Positions 1-9,487 of a DNA stretch of 64,000 nucleotides are shown one piece after another (within the stretch, counting starts at the first letter, position 1; every line of letters starts with the position of its first letter). The notes under the pieces are model-generated. The model was not told the origin of the DNA and searched no databases. It was given only the letters and a program-made list of their open reading frames with translations. The stretch spans positions 62,001 to 126,000 of the forward strand of contig NZ_WRPK01000015.1 in assembly GCF_009755815.1 (NCBI RefSeq). The letters are read 5' to 3'. This DNA is from Flavisphingomonas formosensis (lineage in GTDB: Bacteria > Pseudomonadota > Alphaproteobacteria > Sphingomonadales > Sphingomonadaceae). Both the position numbers and the translations under genes were made by a program.

Positions 1-147
1 GGTGAGGTAGCTCGCGACCGACAGTTCACGCCCGTTGAGGGTCGCGTCGCCGAGGCCGGTGAAGCCCTCGTCGGTTTCGATCTTCAGCGTGACGAAGTTG
101 CGGCCGGGACATGTGACGATGACCTTGGCGCCGGTGATGATAGGCAT
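1..147 (-). CDS. manD: D-mannonate dehydratase (enolase superfamily), N-terminal part, cut by window edge
   Basis: Only the first 49 codons are present; the gene runs off the left edge. The translation starts [18 protein letters not shown] and continues with [15 protein letters not shown], which matches from memory the N-terminal capping domain of ManD/RspA-type mannonate dehydratases. These enzymes convert D-mannonate to 2-keto-3-deoxygluconate, a cytoplasmic step of glucuronate catabolism. The start lies 13 bp downstream of the stop of the GH3 gene at 161-2536, so it is probably the third gene of the GH3 operon. Its product would feed the KDG kinase at 11516-12520. The active-site residues lie outside the window, so activity towards mannonate is inferred from family and context. 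Confidence 0.85.
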   Translation of the reverse strand, partial: MPIITGAKVIVTCPGRNFVTLKIETDEGFTGLGDATLNGRELSVASYLT

Positions 148-160
148 GGACGATCCCTGT

Positions 161-2536
161 TCAAACGATTTCGAGCGTGACGGATTGGAGCGCGCGGCTG
201 TCGGGGCCGGCCAGGATGTCGAACTGGCCCGGCTCGACCACTTCCTGCATGTCGAGGTTCCAGAGCGCGAAGGCGTCCGGCCCCAAGGTGAAGCGCACCG
301 TGCGGCTTTCGCCGGGCGCGAGCGTCACCCGCTCGAACCCCTTCAACTCCTTGATCGGGCGCGTGACCGATGCAACGCGGTCGTGGACATAGAGCTGCAC
401 CACCTCGTCGCCTGCACGATCGCCCACGTTGCGGACATCGACTTCGACGGTGACTTCGCCGCCGACGCCGATGCGCGGCGCCGACAGGCGCGGGGCGCCG
501 ATTTCGAACCGCGTGTAGCTGAGGCCGAAACCGAAAGGGAACAGCGGCTCGATGTCCTCGAACACATAGCCGCGCCGCGCCGATGGCTTGCGGTTGTAGA
601 AGACCGGGATCTGTCCCGCGTCGCGGGCGACGGTCACCGCCAGCTTGGCGCCCGGATTGACGTCGCCGAACAGGATGTCGGCCATGGCCGTGCCGCCTTC
701 CTGGCCCGGATACCAGCATTCGAGCAGCGCGTTGGCGCCCTCGGCGACTGACGGATAGCTGGGGGGCCGCCCGTTGATCGCGCAGACGACGACGGGCTTG
801 CCGGTCGCCTTGATCGCCGCGAACAGATCATTCTGCTCGCCCACTAGGTCCAGGCTGGTGCGGTCGCCCAAGTGATTGGCGGCAAAACCTTCGCGGCTGG
901 TCTGTTCGGTGTCTCCGATGGCGAGGATGACGACATCGGCACCCTTCGCCATGTCGACGGCCTGCGCGATCAGCTGCCGGTTTTTCGCCGGATCGGCCAG
1001 CAGAACCTCATCCACCGAACGGTCCTCGCTCTGCGTGATGAACACGCCCTGAGCATGGACCACCTCGGCCTTGCCCTTGAGCTTGGCCTGTATGCCTTCG
1101 AGCAGCGAAACGGCCTCGCGGGGTATGCTGGAATAACCACCCAGGCGCGCCACCGCCGCATTGGGACCGATCACCGCCACTTTCGCCTGCGCGCCCGCCT
1201 TGAGCGGCAGCACGCCGTCATTCTTGAGCAGCGCAATCGACCTGTGCGCGGCCCTGAGGGCAAGTGCCCTTGCCTCCGCATTGCCGGTCAGCCGGTCATA
1301 GTCCTTCTGCGGCCAGGGATTTTCGAACAGGCCCGCGCGGAACTTGAGCGTCAACATCCGCTTGCAGGCGGCGTCGACGGCTTCGGGAGGGACGAGCCCC
1401 GCGCGGACCTGTTCTACGAGCGTCCGATAGGCCAGGCCGTCGGGCAGCTCGCAATCCATTCCCGCCCGCAGCGCAGCACGCGCAGCGGCCCGGAGATCAG
1501 GCTGGACATGGTGGATGGTGTCGAGTTCGGGAACGGCGCCATAGTCGCTGACGACCGCGCCGTCGAAACCCCATTCGCCGCGCAATATGTCGCGCAGCAA
1601 CCACTGGTTCATATGGCTGGGTACGCCGTCGATCTCATTATAGCTCGGCATGACCGCGGCGATGCCGGTGCGCTTCACGACGGCGCGGAACGGCGGGAAG
1701 AAATTCTCGCGCAGGTCGCGCTGCGAGATCGGCGCCGGGGCAATGTTCTCGCCGCTTTGAGGCTGGCCGTGCCCGGTCATGTGCTTGAGCGTCGCCATCA
1801 CCTTGCCGGGGCCGAGCTCCTTGCCCTCCCCCTGGAGGCCGAGGACGGCGGCCACGCCCATCTCTCCGCACAGATAGGGATCCTCGCCGAAGGTCTCCTC
1901 GATGCGGCCCCAGCGCGGATCGCGCGCGATGTCGACGACGGGCGAGAGCGCGAGGTGAACGCCGCGGGCGCGTACCTCGCGCGCGACGACGGACTGGACG
2001 TCCTGCATCAGCTGGCGATCGAAACTGCCGGCAAGGCCGATCGCCATCGGAAACATGGTCGCATCGGTCGCCATGTAGCCGTGCAGCGATTCCTCGTGGA
2101 ACAGCACGGGGATGCCGAGGCGCGTCTCTTCCACCGCCCATCTCTGGACGGCATTGACGAAGGCGACGGTGTCCGCCGGCGTGCGCCAGCGCGCGCCGAC
2201 GCCGCCGGCCTGGGTCGAGCCGTTGGGCGCACCGCGCCGGTCCGATGGACGCGTGATCTGGCCGAAGCCCGCCGGATAGGCGGCGCTGGCCTTGGCCGGC
2301 GAGAAAGTGAGATCGTCCATGATCTCGGCCTTGGTCGCCCAGAGCGCGATGATCTGGCCGACCTTTTCTTCCAGCGTCATCCGCCCCATGAGGTCGCGCA
2401 CGCGCAGGTCGATGGGCGCGGACGCGTTCTTGTAGAGCGGCGTGCCCGGACGCGCGACAGCGGACGCGGCGCCCATCAACGATGTCGTCGCGAGCAGGCC
2501 CAACATATGGCGGCGGGAAAGCACAGGGGCGGTCAC
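161..2536 (-). CDS. Glycoside hydrolase family 3 (beta-xylosidase/beta-glucosidase type), Tat-exported
   Basis: 791-residue GH3 enzyme, expected to release xylose or another beta-linked sugar from oligosaccharides in the periplasm. The N-terminus has a twin-arginine pattern (SRRHMLGLL, residues 7-15) before a hydrophobic stretch and an Ala-rich cleavage region. The (beta/alpha)8 domain carries [18 protein letters not shown] and KHMTGHG; the probable nucleophile is Asp331 in VVSDYG. The alpha/beta sandwich follows, and a fibronectin-III-like domain closes the protein ([19 protein letters not shown]). The start is GTG, overlapping the TGA of the upstream GH3 gene as GTGA, so the two are translationally coupled. 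The two GH3 proteins are clear paralogues of similar length. Xylosidase rather than glucosidase specificity is inferred from the locus. Confidence 0.93.
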   Translation of the reverse strand: MTAPVLSRRHMLGLLATTSLMGAASAVARPGTPLYKNASAPIDLRVRDLMGRMTLEEKVGQIIALWATKAEIMDDLTFSPAKASAAYPAGFGQITRPSDRRGAPNGSTQAGGVGARWRTPADTVAFVNAVQRWAVEETRLGIPVLFHEESLHGYMATDATMFPMAIGLAGSFDRQLMQDVQSVVAREVRARGVHLALSPVVDIARDPRWGRIEETFGEDPYLCGEMGVAAVLGLQGEGKELGPGKVMATLKHMTGHGQPQSGENIAPAPISQRDLRENFFPPFRAVVKRTGIAAVMPSYNEIDGVPSHMNQWLLRDILRGEWGFDGAVVSDYGAVPELDTIHHVQPDLRAAARAALRAGMDCELPDGLAYRTLVEQVRAGLVPPEAVDAACKRMLTLKFRAGLFENPWPQKDYDRLTGNAEARALALRAAHRSIALLKNDGVLPLKAGAQAKVAVIGPNAAVARLGGYSSIPREAVSLLEGIQAKLKGKAEVVHAQGVFITQSEDRSVDEVLLADPAKNRQLIAQAVDMAKGADVVILAIGDTEQTSREGFAANHLGDRTSLDLVGEQNDLFAAIKATGKPVVVCAINGRPPSYPSVAEGANALLECWYPGQEGGTAMADILFGDVNPGAKLAVTVARDAGQIPVFYNRKPSARRGYVFEDIEPLFPFGFGLSYTRFEIGAPRLSAPRIGVGGEVTVEVDVRNVGDRAGDEVVQLYVHDRVASVTRPIKELKGFERVTLAPGESRTVRFTLGPDAFALWNLDMQEVVEPGQFDILAGPDSRALQSVTLEIV

Positions 2537-4911
2537 GGCGTGACCGTCAGCGTCGTCGACTTGAGATCAACCGAGCTGTTGCCGGTCATGATCTCGAACT
2601 CGCCCGGCTCGACGACACGCTCCATGCGGTCGTTCCACATCTGCAGGCTTTCGGGTCCGACGGCGAACTGCACCGTCCGGCTTTCTCCCGGCTTCAAGGT
2701 GATGCGCTCGAAGCCCTTGAGCTCCTTCACCGGCCGAGTGACCGAGCTCACCTTGTCGCGAATGTAGAGCTGAACGGTCTCGTCGCCCGCGCGGGCACCC
2801 GTGTTGCGGACGTCCACCGATACGGTGACGGTGCCGCCCGGGCCCATCCGCGGCACCGATAGCCGCGGCGGCGACAGCTCGAAGCGCGTATAGCTGAGGC
2901 CGTAGCCGAACGGATAGAGCGGCGCCGTGGTATCGAACAGATAGCCACGCCGCGCGCTCGGCTTGTAGTTGTAGAATATGGGCAGCTGGCCGACCGAGCG
3001 GGGGATGGTGACCGGCAGCTTGCCGCCTGGGTTAATGTCGCCGAACAGGACGTCGGCCATGGCGTTTCCGCCCTGCTCGCCGAGATACCAGCCCTCGACC
3101 AGCGCATCGGCCTGCTCTGAAATCTTGACCGTGGACGCCGGGCGGCCATTGATGAGCACGACGGTGATCGGCTTGCCCAGCGCCTTCAGCGCATCGAACA
3201 GCTCCTGCTGTTCGCCGACGAGATCGAGGCTCGGCCGGTCGCCGAGGTGATTATCGGCCCAGCCTTCGCGGCTCGACTGCTCGGTATCGCCCAATGTCAG
3301 GACGATGCGGTCGACGCCCTTCGCCGCCTCGACCGCCTGCGCGATCAATCCGCGGTTTTCCGCCGGGTCGGACTTGACGACCTTGTCTTCCCACCAGTCG
3401 TCATTCTCGGTGATCTTTACGCCCTGCGCGAAGACGATCTTCGCGCGGCCGCCGACCTTGGCCTTGATCCCGTCGAGGATCGAGACGGTGTGCGAGGGCT
3501 CGCCATAATAGCCGCCCAGGCGTGCGACAGCGGCGCTGGGGCCGAAGACGCCGATCGTGCCCTCGGCCTTGAGGGGAAGCATGCCGTCGTTCTTGAGCAG
3601 CGTGATCGACCGCTGCGCGGCCTTCAGGGCGAGCGCGCGCGCCTCCGCGTTGTTGGTGATCGCGGCGGATTGCGTGGCGTCGGCATAGGGGTGCTCGAAA
3701 AGACCCGCACGGAACTTGAGTTCCAGCATCCGGCGCACGGCCTGATCGACCTCCGCCTCGCTCACACGCCCTTCGCGCACGGCCCTGGTGAGCGTCGCAT
3801 AGGACAAGCCGTCGGGCAGATCTGCATCCACGCCCGCATCCAGCGCGCGCTTGGCCGCACCCTCCAGATCATTGGCGATATGGTGGATGCTCATGAGCTG
3901 GTCGATCGCCGAATAGTCGCTGACCACCGCGCCGCGGAAGCCCCATTCGCCCCGCAGCACATCGTGGAGAAGCCAGCGATTGGCATGGCTCGGGACGCCG
4001 TCGATCTCGTTATAGCTCGCCATCACCGCTTCGATGCCGGTGCGTTTCACGACCTGCTCGAACGGCGGGAAGAAGTTCTCGCGCAGCTCGCGCTCGGAGA
4101 TCGGCGCCGGGCCGACATTGGTCCCGCTTTCAGGCTGGCCATGGCCGGTCAGGTGCTTGAGCGTGGCGAACACATGGCCGGGGCCAAGCAGGCGCGAACG
4201 CCCCGGCCCTTGCAGCCCCTCGACCGCCGCGACGCCCATCTCGCCGACGAGATAGGGATCCTCGCCAAAGGTCTCCTCGATCCGGCCCCAGCGCGGATCA
4301 CGGGCGATGTCGACCACGGGCGACAGCGCCAGGCGGACGCCGCGCGAGCGGATTTCGCGGGCAATCACGGTGTTGACGTCGCGCACCATGGCGGGATCGA
4401 AGGACGATGCCATGGCGATCGCCTGGGGAAAGCTGGTCGCGCCGACGGCGGCGTAGCCGTGCAGCCCCTCCTCATGGAACAGGATGGGGATGCCGAGCCG
4501 TGTCTGCGTCGTCGCCCAGCGTTGCAGCGCATTGACCAGCGCGATCGTCTGGCGCGGATCGCGCCCTGGCGAGACACGCGGGCTGACGGCGCCCTTGGCG
4601 TCGGACGGCCGTGCGAACTGGCCCAAACCGTCGGGATAACGGGCCTTCAACTTCGCCGGGTCCAATTGGAGCCTGTCGTCGAAGATCGCGACCTTGCCCT
4701 CCCACACGGTGGTTATCTGGGCAACCTTCTCTTCCAGCGTCATGCGCGACAACAGGTCGTCGACACGCGTCTCGATCGGCTGGCCGGCATCCTTGTAAAG
4801 AGGCAGCGCGGCCGATCTGGCGGCGGCGGTCGGCGCGCCGACGGCGAGCGGGGCACCGGCGAGAAGCGCCAGGACCGACACGGCGACCAGCTTTTGACGG
4901 AACCGAAACAC
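2533..4911 (-). CDS. Glycoside hydrolase family 3 (beta-xylosidase/beta-glucosidase type), Sec-exported
   Basis: 792-residue GH3 enzyme, first gene of a minus-strand operon that continues into the second GH3 and manD. The start MFRFRQKLVAVSVLALLAG is an ordinary Sec signal peptide with an AAARS-type cleavage region, unlike the Tat-like start of its paralogue. The catalytic domain has [25 protein letters not shown] and the predicted nucleophile Asp332 in VVSDYS. The C-terminal Fn3-like domain ends in LTVTP. Upstream lie a TTGACA-like element (minus strand, 5001-4996) and a LacI-type operator at 4961-4976, about 50 bp before the ATG. The likely role is hydrolysis of xylo-oligosaccharides; the exact linkage and sugar cannot be decided from sequence. 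Confidence 0.93.
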   Translation of the reverse strand: MFRFRQKLVAVSVLALLAGAPLAVGAPTAAARSAALPLYKDAGQPIETRVDDLLSRMTLEEKVAQITTVWEGKVAIFDDRLQLDPAKLKARYPDGLGQFARPSDAKGAVSPRVSPGRDPRQTIALVNALQRWATTQTRLGIPILFHEEGLHGYAAVGATSFPQAIAMASSFDPAMVRDVNTVIAREIRSRGVRLALSPVVDIARDPRWGRIEETFGEDPYLVGEMGVAAVEGLQGPGRSRLLGPGHVFATLKHLTGHGQPESGTNVGPAPISERELRENFFPPFEQVVKRTGIEAVMASYNEIDGVPSHANRWLLHDVLRGEWGFRGAVVSDYSAIDQLMSIHHIANDLEGAAKRALDAGVDADLPDGLSYATLTRAVREGRVSEAEVDQAVRRMLELKFRAGLFEHPYADATQSAAITNNAEARALALKAAQRSITLLKNDGMLPLKAEGTIGVFGPSAAVARLGGYYGEPSHTVSILDGIKAKVGGRAKIVFAQGVKITENDDWWEDKVVKSDPAENRGLIAQAVEAAKGVDRIVLTLGDTEQSSREGWADNHLGDRPSLDLVGEQQELFDALKALGKPITVVLINGRPASTVKISEQADALVEGWYLGEQGGNAMADVLFGDINPGGKLPVTIPRSVGQLPIFYNYKPSARRGYLFDTTAPLYPFGYGLSYTRFELSPPRLSVPRMGPGGTVTVSVDVRNTGARAGDETVQLYIRDKVSSVTRPVKELKGFERITLKPGESRTVQFAVGPESLQMWNDRMERVVEPGEFEIMTGNSSVDLKSTTLTVTP

Positions 4912-4960
4912 TAGAGCCCCTCCTTTTCACGGCACCTGACTTTTCCGGTTGCCGTTCTCT

Positions 4961-4976
4961 ATGATAGCGTTACCAT
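4961..4976. promoter_or_regulatory. LacI-type operator before the GH3 operon
   Basis: ATGATAGCGTTACCAT is an imperfect palindrome centred on CG. It resembles the sites at 5129, 11418, 17958 and 19804. A TTGACA-like -35 (5001-4996, minus strand) lies 20 bp upstream, so the operator would cover the -10/start region of the GH3-GH3-manD operon. The long AT-poor gap 4912-5251 shows no other gene. Confidence 0.7.
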
Positions 4977-5128
4977 TGCGCATGCCGCGATGGCTTGTCA
5001 ATGCCCTTCGACCGGTAGTAACAAGGCGGATGACGGGAGAGAACCAATGACCCAGCGCCTAAATTGCCGAATGATTGCACCGGCTCAGACGCTGCTCTCG
5101 CCTGCGGGTTCGGCCAAGCGCGACACAC

Positions 5129-5140
5129 GATAACGCTATC
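5129..5140. promoter_or_regulatory. Second LacI-type operator in the GH3/lacI intergenic region
   Basis: GATAACGCTATC is the core of the same near-palindrome (left half GATAAC, right half GATAGC on the other strand). It lies about 110 bp upstream of the LacI-family gene, in the gap between it and the divergent GH3 operon. It could serve autoregulation or, together with the site at 4961, DNA looping. Confidence 0.55.
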
Positions 5141-5251
5141 GAAATGCGCCGAGCTTTCAGCTGCATTTTCGCTTAGCTTTTGTCTCCATTGTCGCTTACC
5201 GGATCGGACTAGAGTCTAGATCGACTATGCGCAGATTGGCAGGATTTCTTG

Positions 5252-6316
5252 ATGGATAGCAGGACGTCGCGTCGGCAGCGCAACGCGCCGACCATAAACG
5301 ATGTCGCAAGATATGCCGGCGTGTCCCCCATGACGGTTTCGCGCGTCATCAACAGCGAAGATGTCGTGAAGGAAGAGACCCGAAAAAGGGTCCAAAAAGC
5401 AATAGAAGCCCTTAACTATGCGCCGAGCCCGGCCGCGCGTAGCCTCGCCGGCGGCGAAGAGATGCGGATCGGCCTGCTCTACAGCAACCCGTCCTCTTCC
5501 TATCTGAGCGAGTTCCTGATGGGCAGCCTGGATCGGGCAAGCCGCAACAACGCGCACCTGGTCGTCGAGAAATTCGACGAGGAGATGTCGGTCAAGAATG
5601 TGGTGAACCACCTGGTGCGTGGCCGGATCAACGGCGTCATCCTGCCGCCGCCGCTATGCGATTCGCTCGAGATGCTCCGGGCGCTCGCTGCGGCGATGAT
5701 CCCGGCCGTCGCGGTCGCCACTGGCCGGACGCCCAAGCGCATGTCGGCGGTCAGCATCGATGACGAAGATGCGGCCTATGCCATGACCCGGCACCTGATC
5801 GCGCTCGGTCACCTTCGGATCGGCTTCATCCGCGGCAATCCCGATCAAAGCGCGAGCGAGCGCCGCTACCAGGGCTATGTCCGCGCGCTGACCGAAGCCG
5901 GGTTCGCAGTGGACGACCGGCTGGTGGCCCAGGGCCTGTTCAGCTATCGGTCGGGTCTGGATGCGGCGGAACAGATACTCGACCTGCCCGAGCCGCCGAG
6001 CGCGATCTTCGCCAGCAATGACGACATGGCCGCAGCAACTGTCGCCGTCGCGCACCGGCGCGGGCTGGACGTGCCCGGCGACCTGACCGTGTGCGGCTTC
6101 GACGATACCTCGCTGGCGACCACGATCTGGCCTGAATTGACGACGATCCGCCAACCGATCAGCGACATGTCGCGCGCCGCGGTCGATCTGCTCGTGCGCG
6201 AGATCAGGACCGGCAAGATGGAGAAGGACGGGCCGCCCAGCCATATCCTGCTCGACTATGCGCTGATCCGCCGGCAGTCGGACGCCGCGCCGCGCCGCCG
6301 CCCGCGCAAAGTCTGA
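5252..6316 (+). CDS. LacI-family transcriptional regulator
   Basis: 354-residue LacI/GalR repressor. The N-terminal helix-turn-helix reads TINDVARYAGVSPMTVSRVI at about residues 15-34, with the hinge LNYAPSPAARSLAGG after it. The rest is a periplasmic-binding-protein-like effector domain containing GFIRGNPDQSASERRYQGY and VCGFDDTSLATTIWPELTTI. The ATG at 5252 is preferred over the TTG one codon earlier because AGGA lies 7 bp upstream of it. The gene is divergent from the GH3 operon and convergent with the epimerase gene (9 bp gap). It is the obvious candidate to bind the five palindromic sites in this locus. The effector is probably a xylan-derived sugar or sugar acid, but this is inference. 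Confidence 0.94.
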   Translation: MDSRTSRRQRNAPTINDVARYAGVSPMTVSRVINSEDVVKEETRKRVQKAIEALNYAPSPAARSLAGGEEMRIGLLYSNPSSSYLSEFLMGSLDRASRNNAHLVVEKFDEEMSVKNVVNHLVRGRINGVILPPPLCDSLEMLRALAAAMIPAVAVATGRTPKRMSAVSIDDEDAAYAMTRHLIALGHLRIGFIRGNPDQSASERRYQGYVRALTEAGFAVDDRLVAQGLFSYRSGLDAAEQILDLPEPPSAIFASNDDMAAATVAVAHRRGLDVPGDLTVCGFDDTSLATTIWPELTTIRQPISDMSRAAVDLLVREIRTGKMEKDGPPSHILLDYALIRRQSDAAPRRRPRKV

Positions 6317-6325
6317 CGGTCGCGC

Positions 6326-7150
6326 CTATTCTTCGTCGATGGTCCGTGCGATGGTCATCGCCAGCGTGCGGGACTGGCCTGGCTCGAGTTCGTCCATGCC
6401 CTCTGGCCGGTTGATGGCGTCGGGCATGTGGCTCACCGGCTCAAGACAGAGAAAGCCGGCGTCCGGCGGACGGTAGACATGCAGGCCCCGCGCGCCTGTC
6501 GCCGTGAGGGTCAGCCGCGTCCGCGCGTCCCGCCGGAGGGTGGCGACACCGGTCCATCCGGCGTAGTAATGATCGATCAGGATGGTCCCCATCGCTGCTG
6601 CCCCGCCGGACCAGTCGCCAAGCCTGCCAGCCGGAGCAAGCGCCTGCGGCAGATGATCGGGCGGCTCCGACAACCACAGCCGTGCCGCGTCGAATTGCAT
6701 GCGGGTTGCCTGGCTGACCGGGAAATAGGGGTGCAGGCCCAAACCGATCGGCGCCGTCCCGGCCGCATCGTTCCGCACGGCAAGATCGATCGCGAGGGCC
6801 TCGCCCGTCAGTTCGATCCGCTGCGTCGCGCTATAAGGCCACGGCCAGGCGCCCCTGCCTGGATGACGGTGGCACAGCGTCGCGCTATGGGACGCGGCAG
6901 CCTGCACGTCCCAGCCGGACAGCCAGCCAAGTCCATGCAGGCTGTGGGGATGATCCCCGAAATTGCGCGGCAGGCGATAGTCACGGCCGCCAAAGGCGAA
7001 GCGGCCGTTTGCGATCCGGTTGGCATAGGGGACGAGCGGAAAGCTCGCCATCGCCAGCGGATCGCGCGCCGCGCGCGGTGCGGGACGCAGCATGTCCTGA
7101 CCGCCGATCCGCCAAGCCAGGACCGCGCCGCCCCGGTCGGGTGCAAGCAA
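6326..7150 (-). CDS. Aldose 1-epimerase family protein
   Basis: About 274 residues of the galactose-mutarotase fold, expected to interconvert alpha and beta anomers of a free aldose such as xylose in the cytoplasm. Visible family landmarks are SFPLVPYANRIANGRF, FGDHPHSLHGLGW with the probable catalytic His, GLGLHPYFP, and a C-terminal CLEPVSHMPDA. It is the last gene of the xylX-xylB-xylC-transporter operon. The start is unclear. A TTG at 7150 is given, but in-frame similarity (TVLRLAAGDAEVLLAPDRGG) extends upstream to a CTG at 7189-7187 that overlaps the transporter stop and has GAGGA before it. There is no in-frame ATG in that stretch. Confidence 0.85.
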   Translation of the reverse strand: MLAPDRGGAVLAWRIGGQDMLRPAPRAARDPLAMASFPLVPYANRIANGRFAFGGRDYRLPRNFGDHPHSLHGLGWLSGWDVQAAASHSATLCHRHPGRGAWPWPYSATQRIELTGEALAIDLAVRNDAAGTAPIGLGLHPYFPVSQATRMQFDAARLWLSEPPDHLPQALAPAGRLGDWSGGAAAMGTILIDHYYAGWTGVATLRRDARTRLTLTATGARGLHVYRPPDAGFLCLEPVSHMPDAINRPEGMDELEPGQSRTLAMTIARTIDEE

Positions 7151-7185
7151 GACTTCCGCATCGCCCGCGGCAAGGCGCAGGACGG

Positions 7186-8595
7186 TCAGCCGACCATATC
7201 CTCAAGCTCGCGCCCTTTTGTTTCGTGCACCATGGCCCGAACGAAAAAGAAGGACGCGAAGGCCGCCAGCGCATAGAAACCGTAGGTCACCGGCAGACCT
7301 ACTCCGGCCGCGAGCGCCGGAAAGCTGACCGACACCAGGAAATTGGCGGTCCATTGGGCGAAGCCCGCCACGGCCAGACCCGACCCGCGAATCTGGTTGG
7401 GGAACATCTCGCCCAGCATGACCCACATGACCGGTCCCCAGCTGAGATTGAAAAACACCACGTAAAGATTGGCCGCGACCAGCGCGATAACGCCGGTCTG
7501 GTCCGAGAGGCGCAGGTTGCCGCCAACGAACGAGCCCGTCGAAAAGCAGATCGCAACCACGGCCAGCATGACCGCCATCCCCGCCGATCCCATGAGGAGC
7601 AGCGGCTTGCGGCCGACGCTGTCGATCAGGAACACGGTTGCGATGCATGCGAGGATCGACAGCGAGCCGGACAGGATGTTGATCAGCAGGGCGTCGCTCT
7701 CGCTGAAACCGACCGACTGCCACAGAACGGCGCCATAATAGAAGACGATGTTGATGCCGACCAGCTGCTGGAACATGGCCAGGCCGATGCCGGCCCACAC
7801 CACGCCGCGCAGCTTGCCGCTGGTCTTGTCGATCAGATCGGAGAAACGGGGACGATGATGATCCGCTGCCAGGCTGGCGTCGATCTCGGCGACCTTTCGG
7901 TCCGCTTCGGTCGCGCCGAACAGCCGCGTCAGCACAGTGCGTGCGTCATCCACGCGACCGCGCGCTATCAGATAACGGGGACTTTCCGGGATCAAGAGCA
8001 GAGCGAGGAAATAGATGCCGGCGGGTACCACCTGCATCCAGAACATCCAGCGCCAGGCCGGCAGGCCGAGCCACAGCACCGCGAGCGATCCTCCGGCCGA
8101 ATGGGCGAGCACATAATTGGCCACGAACGCGCCGGTCAGGCCGGTGATGATCATGATCTGCTGGACCGACGACAAGCGGCCGCGGATGGCCGCGGGCGTC
8201 ACCTCGCTGATATAGACGGGCGACAACACGCTCGCCGCGCCTACGCCGAGCCCTCCGACCAGACGCGCGGCGATGAACAGCAGCGAGGAGGCCGCGGCGC
8301 CCGCCGCAAGGGCACTGGCCACGAACAGGAGTGCGGCGATCATCATCACCGTGCGCCGGCCGATCACGTCCGCCAGCCGGCCGGCCAGGAACGCGCCCGC
8401 GGCGCAGCCGATGAGGATCGCACCGACGTTCAGGCCGGTGCCGAGCTTCGAAAGGTTGAAGGCATGTTCCAGCCCGTCCTGCGTCCCGTTGATGACGCCC
8501 GAATCATAGCCGAACATGAACCCGCCGATCGTCGCCACGGCAACGATGGCCGTGATGAAGGCCATGTTGACCTGTTCGATTTGCCGTTCTCGCAT
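7186..8595 (-). CDS. MFS sugar:H+ symporter (sugar porter family)
   Basis: 469-residue, 12-helix inner-membrane transporter of the sugar porter family, as in XylE and Glf. Signatures seen: GFMFGYDSGVINGT in helix 1, GRRTVMM after helix 2, VGGLGVGAASVLSPVYISE, PESPRYLIARGR at the end of helix 6, and QQLVGINIVFYYGA in helix 7. The ATG at 8595 is chosen because AGGGG lies 6 bp upstream; a longer frame from 8667 would run into the lactonase gene. It lies 19 bp after that gene within a single operon, so its likely cargo is D-xylose or a short xylan product. Confidence 0.93.
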   Translation of the reverse strand: MRERQIEQVNMAFITAIVAVATIGGFMFGYDSGVINGTQDGLEHAFNLSKLGTGLNVGAILIGCAAGAFLAGRLADVIGRRTVMMIAALLFVASALAAGAAASSLLFIAARLVGGLGVGAASVLSPVYISEVTPAAIRGRLSSVQQIMIITGLTGAFVANYVLAHSAGGSLAVLWLGLPAWRWMFWMQVVPAGIYFLALLLIPESPRYLIARGRVDDARTVLTRLFGATEADRKVAEIDASLAADHHRPRFSDLIDKTSGKLRGVVWAGIGLAMFQQLVGINIVFYYGAVLWQSVGFSESDALLINILSGSLSILACIATVFLIDSVGRKPLLLMGSAGMAVMLAVVAICFSTGSFVGGNLRLSDQTGVIALVAANLYVVFFNLSWGPVMWVMLGEMFPNQIRGSGLAVAGFAQWTANFLVSVSFPALAAGVGLPVTYGFYALAAFASFFFVRAMVHETKGRELEDMVG

Positions 8596-8614
8596 CCCAA
8601 TCCCCTCTTCGATT

Positions 8615-9484
8615 TTATAAGTCGGCGTAGTGGCCGGGAAGCCCGCTGACACCTGGGTCAAAGGCAAACAGATCCCCTGCCTGCGGCTGCTCGTGCAGCA
8701 TCGCGCCGGTCAATCCCTTGCGCGCGGTCGTGGCATAGGCGGTCGCCAGGCCGTCGCCGCCAAAGGCGACCTTCGTGACGTTGGCGACGCGAAAGGCGAT
8801 GTGCGTCATCAACGTCCCGGAGGGGTCGTAGCGCCGCACCCCCCAGCCGCCGAATAGGCCGATCCACAGGCATCCGTCCGCGTCGACCGTCGGCCCGTCG
8901 GGATACCCCGCGCCCTCCTCGATCCGCGCGAAGGGCGCCGTCTCGACGAGCCTCGCCGCGTCGATCCGACTTTTCCAGATCGTGCGTCCAAGCGTGTCGA
9001 CATGATAGAGGATCGTGCCGTCAGGCGACAGCGCCGGCCCGTTGGTGATCGTCACGGGCAAGGCGCCCGTGTCACGCGATACGCCGCCGTCCGTGCGATA
9101 GATGCGGCCGCTCATCAGAACCTCCACGTCGTCCATGGACCCGAACCAGATCCGTCCGTCACGATCGACAGTAGCGTCGTTCAGCCGGTTGCCCGGAAGA
9201 TGCGTTTCCGGATCGTGGATCAGGGCGAACCGTCCAGTTGCAGGGTCGAAGCGGTGCAACCCGGTCTTGAGGCCGACGATGAAATCGCCAGCGACGGCGG
9301 GCACGATCCATCCGACAGGCGCCGGAACCGGCCAGCTGCGCAACACTGCCGTCGCCGGATCGTAGCGGTGGATCAGCGGCCCCTTGATATCGACGAACCA
9401 CAAAGCGCGGTCCCGCTCGACCCATAGCGGCCCTTCCCCCAAGACGGCGCCCAGGCTCAAAACCGATTGCGGCGTGCGCTCCAT
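8615..9484 (-). CDS. xylC: SMP-30/gluconolactonase-family lactonase, probable xylono-1,4-lactonase
   Basis: 289-residue six-bladed beta-propeller lactonase. Predicted divalent-metal ligands are Glu17 in LGEGPLW, Asn in NRLNDATVD and Asp in YPDGPTVDADG. The family hydrolyses aldonolactones, and here it lies 3 bp downstream of the xylose dehydrogenase gene, which makes D-xylonolactone. The second Weimberg step is therefore the natural assignment. A general regucalcin-type lactonase acting on other aldonolactones cannot be excluded. Confidence 0.87.
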   Translation of the reverse strand: MERTPQSVLSLGAVLGEGPLWVERDRALWFVDIKGPLIHRYDPATAVLRSWPVPAPVGWIVPAVAGDFIVGLKTGLHRFDPATGRFALIHDPETHLPGNRLNDATVDRDGRIWFGSMDDVEVLMSGRIYRTDGGVSRDTGALPVTITNGPALSPDGTILYHVDTLGRTIWKSRIDAARLVETAPFARIEEGAGYPDGPTVDADGCLWIGLFGGWGVRRYDPSGTLMTHIAFRVANVTKVAFGGDGLATAYATTARKGLTGAMLHEQPQAGDLFAFDPGVSGLPGHYADL

Positions 9485-9487
9485 CGC

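Noticed and set aside
872-2767. Long open frame on the plus strand (631 codons) opposite the first GH3 gene
   Set aside because: Antisense shadow of a GC-rich gene; Arg/Asp/His/Gln-rich composition, no domain, no ribosome-binding site. The GH3 frame on the other strand has complete family motifs.
3247-4914. Long plus-strand frame opposite the second GH3 gene
   Set aside because: Same antisense artefact; no recognisable protein.
7009-8649. 546-codon plus-strand frame opposite the sugar transporter
   Set aside because: Composition is His/Gln/Arg-rich without hydrophobic segments or motifs; the transporter on the minus strand is unambiguous.
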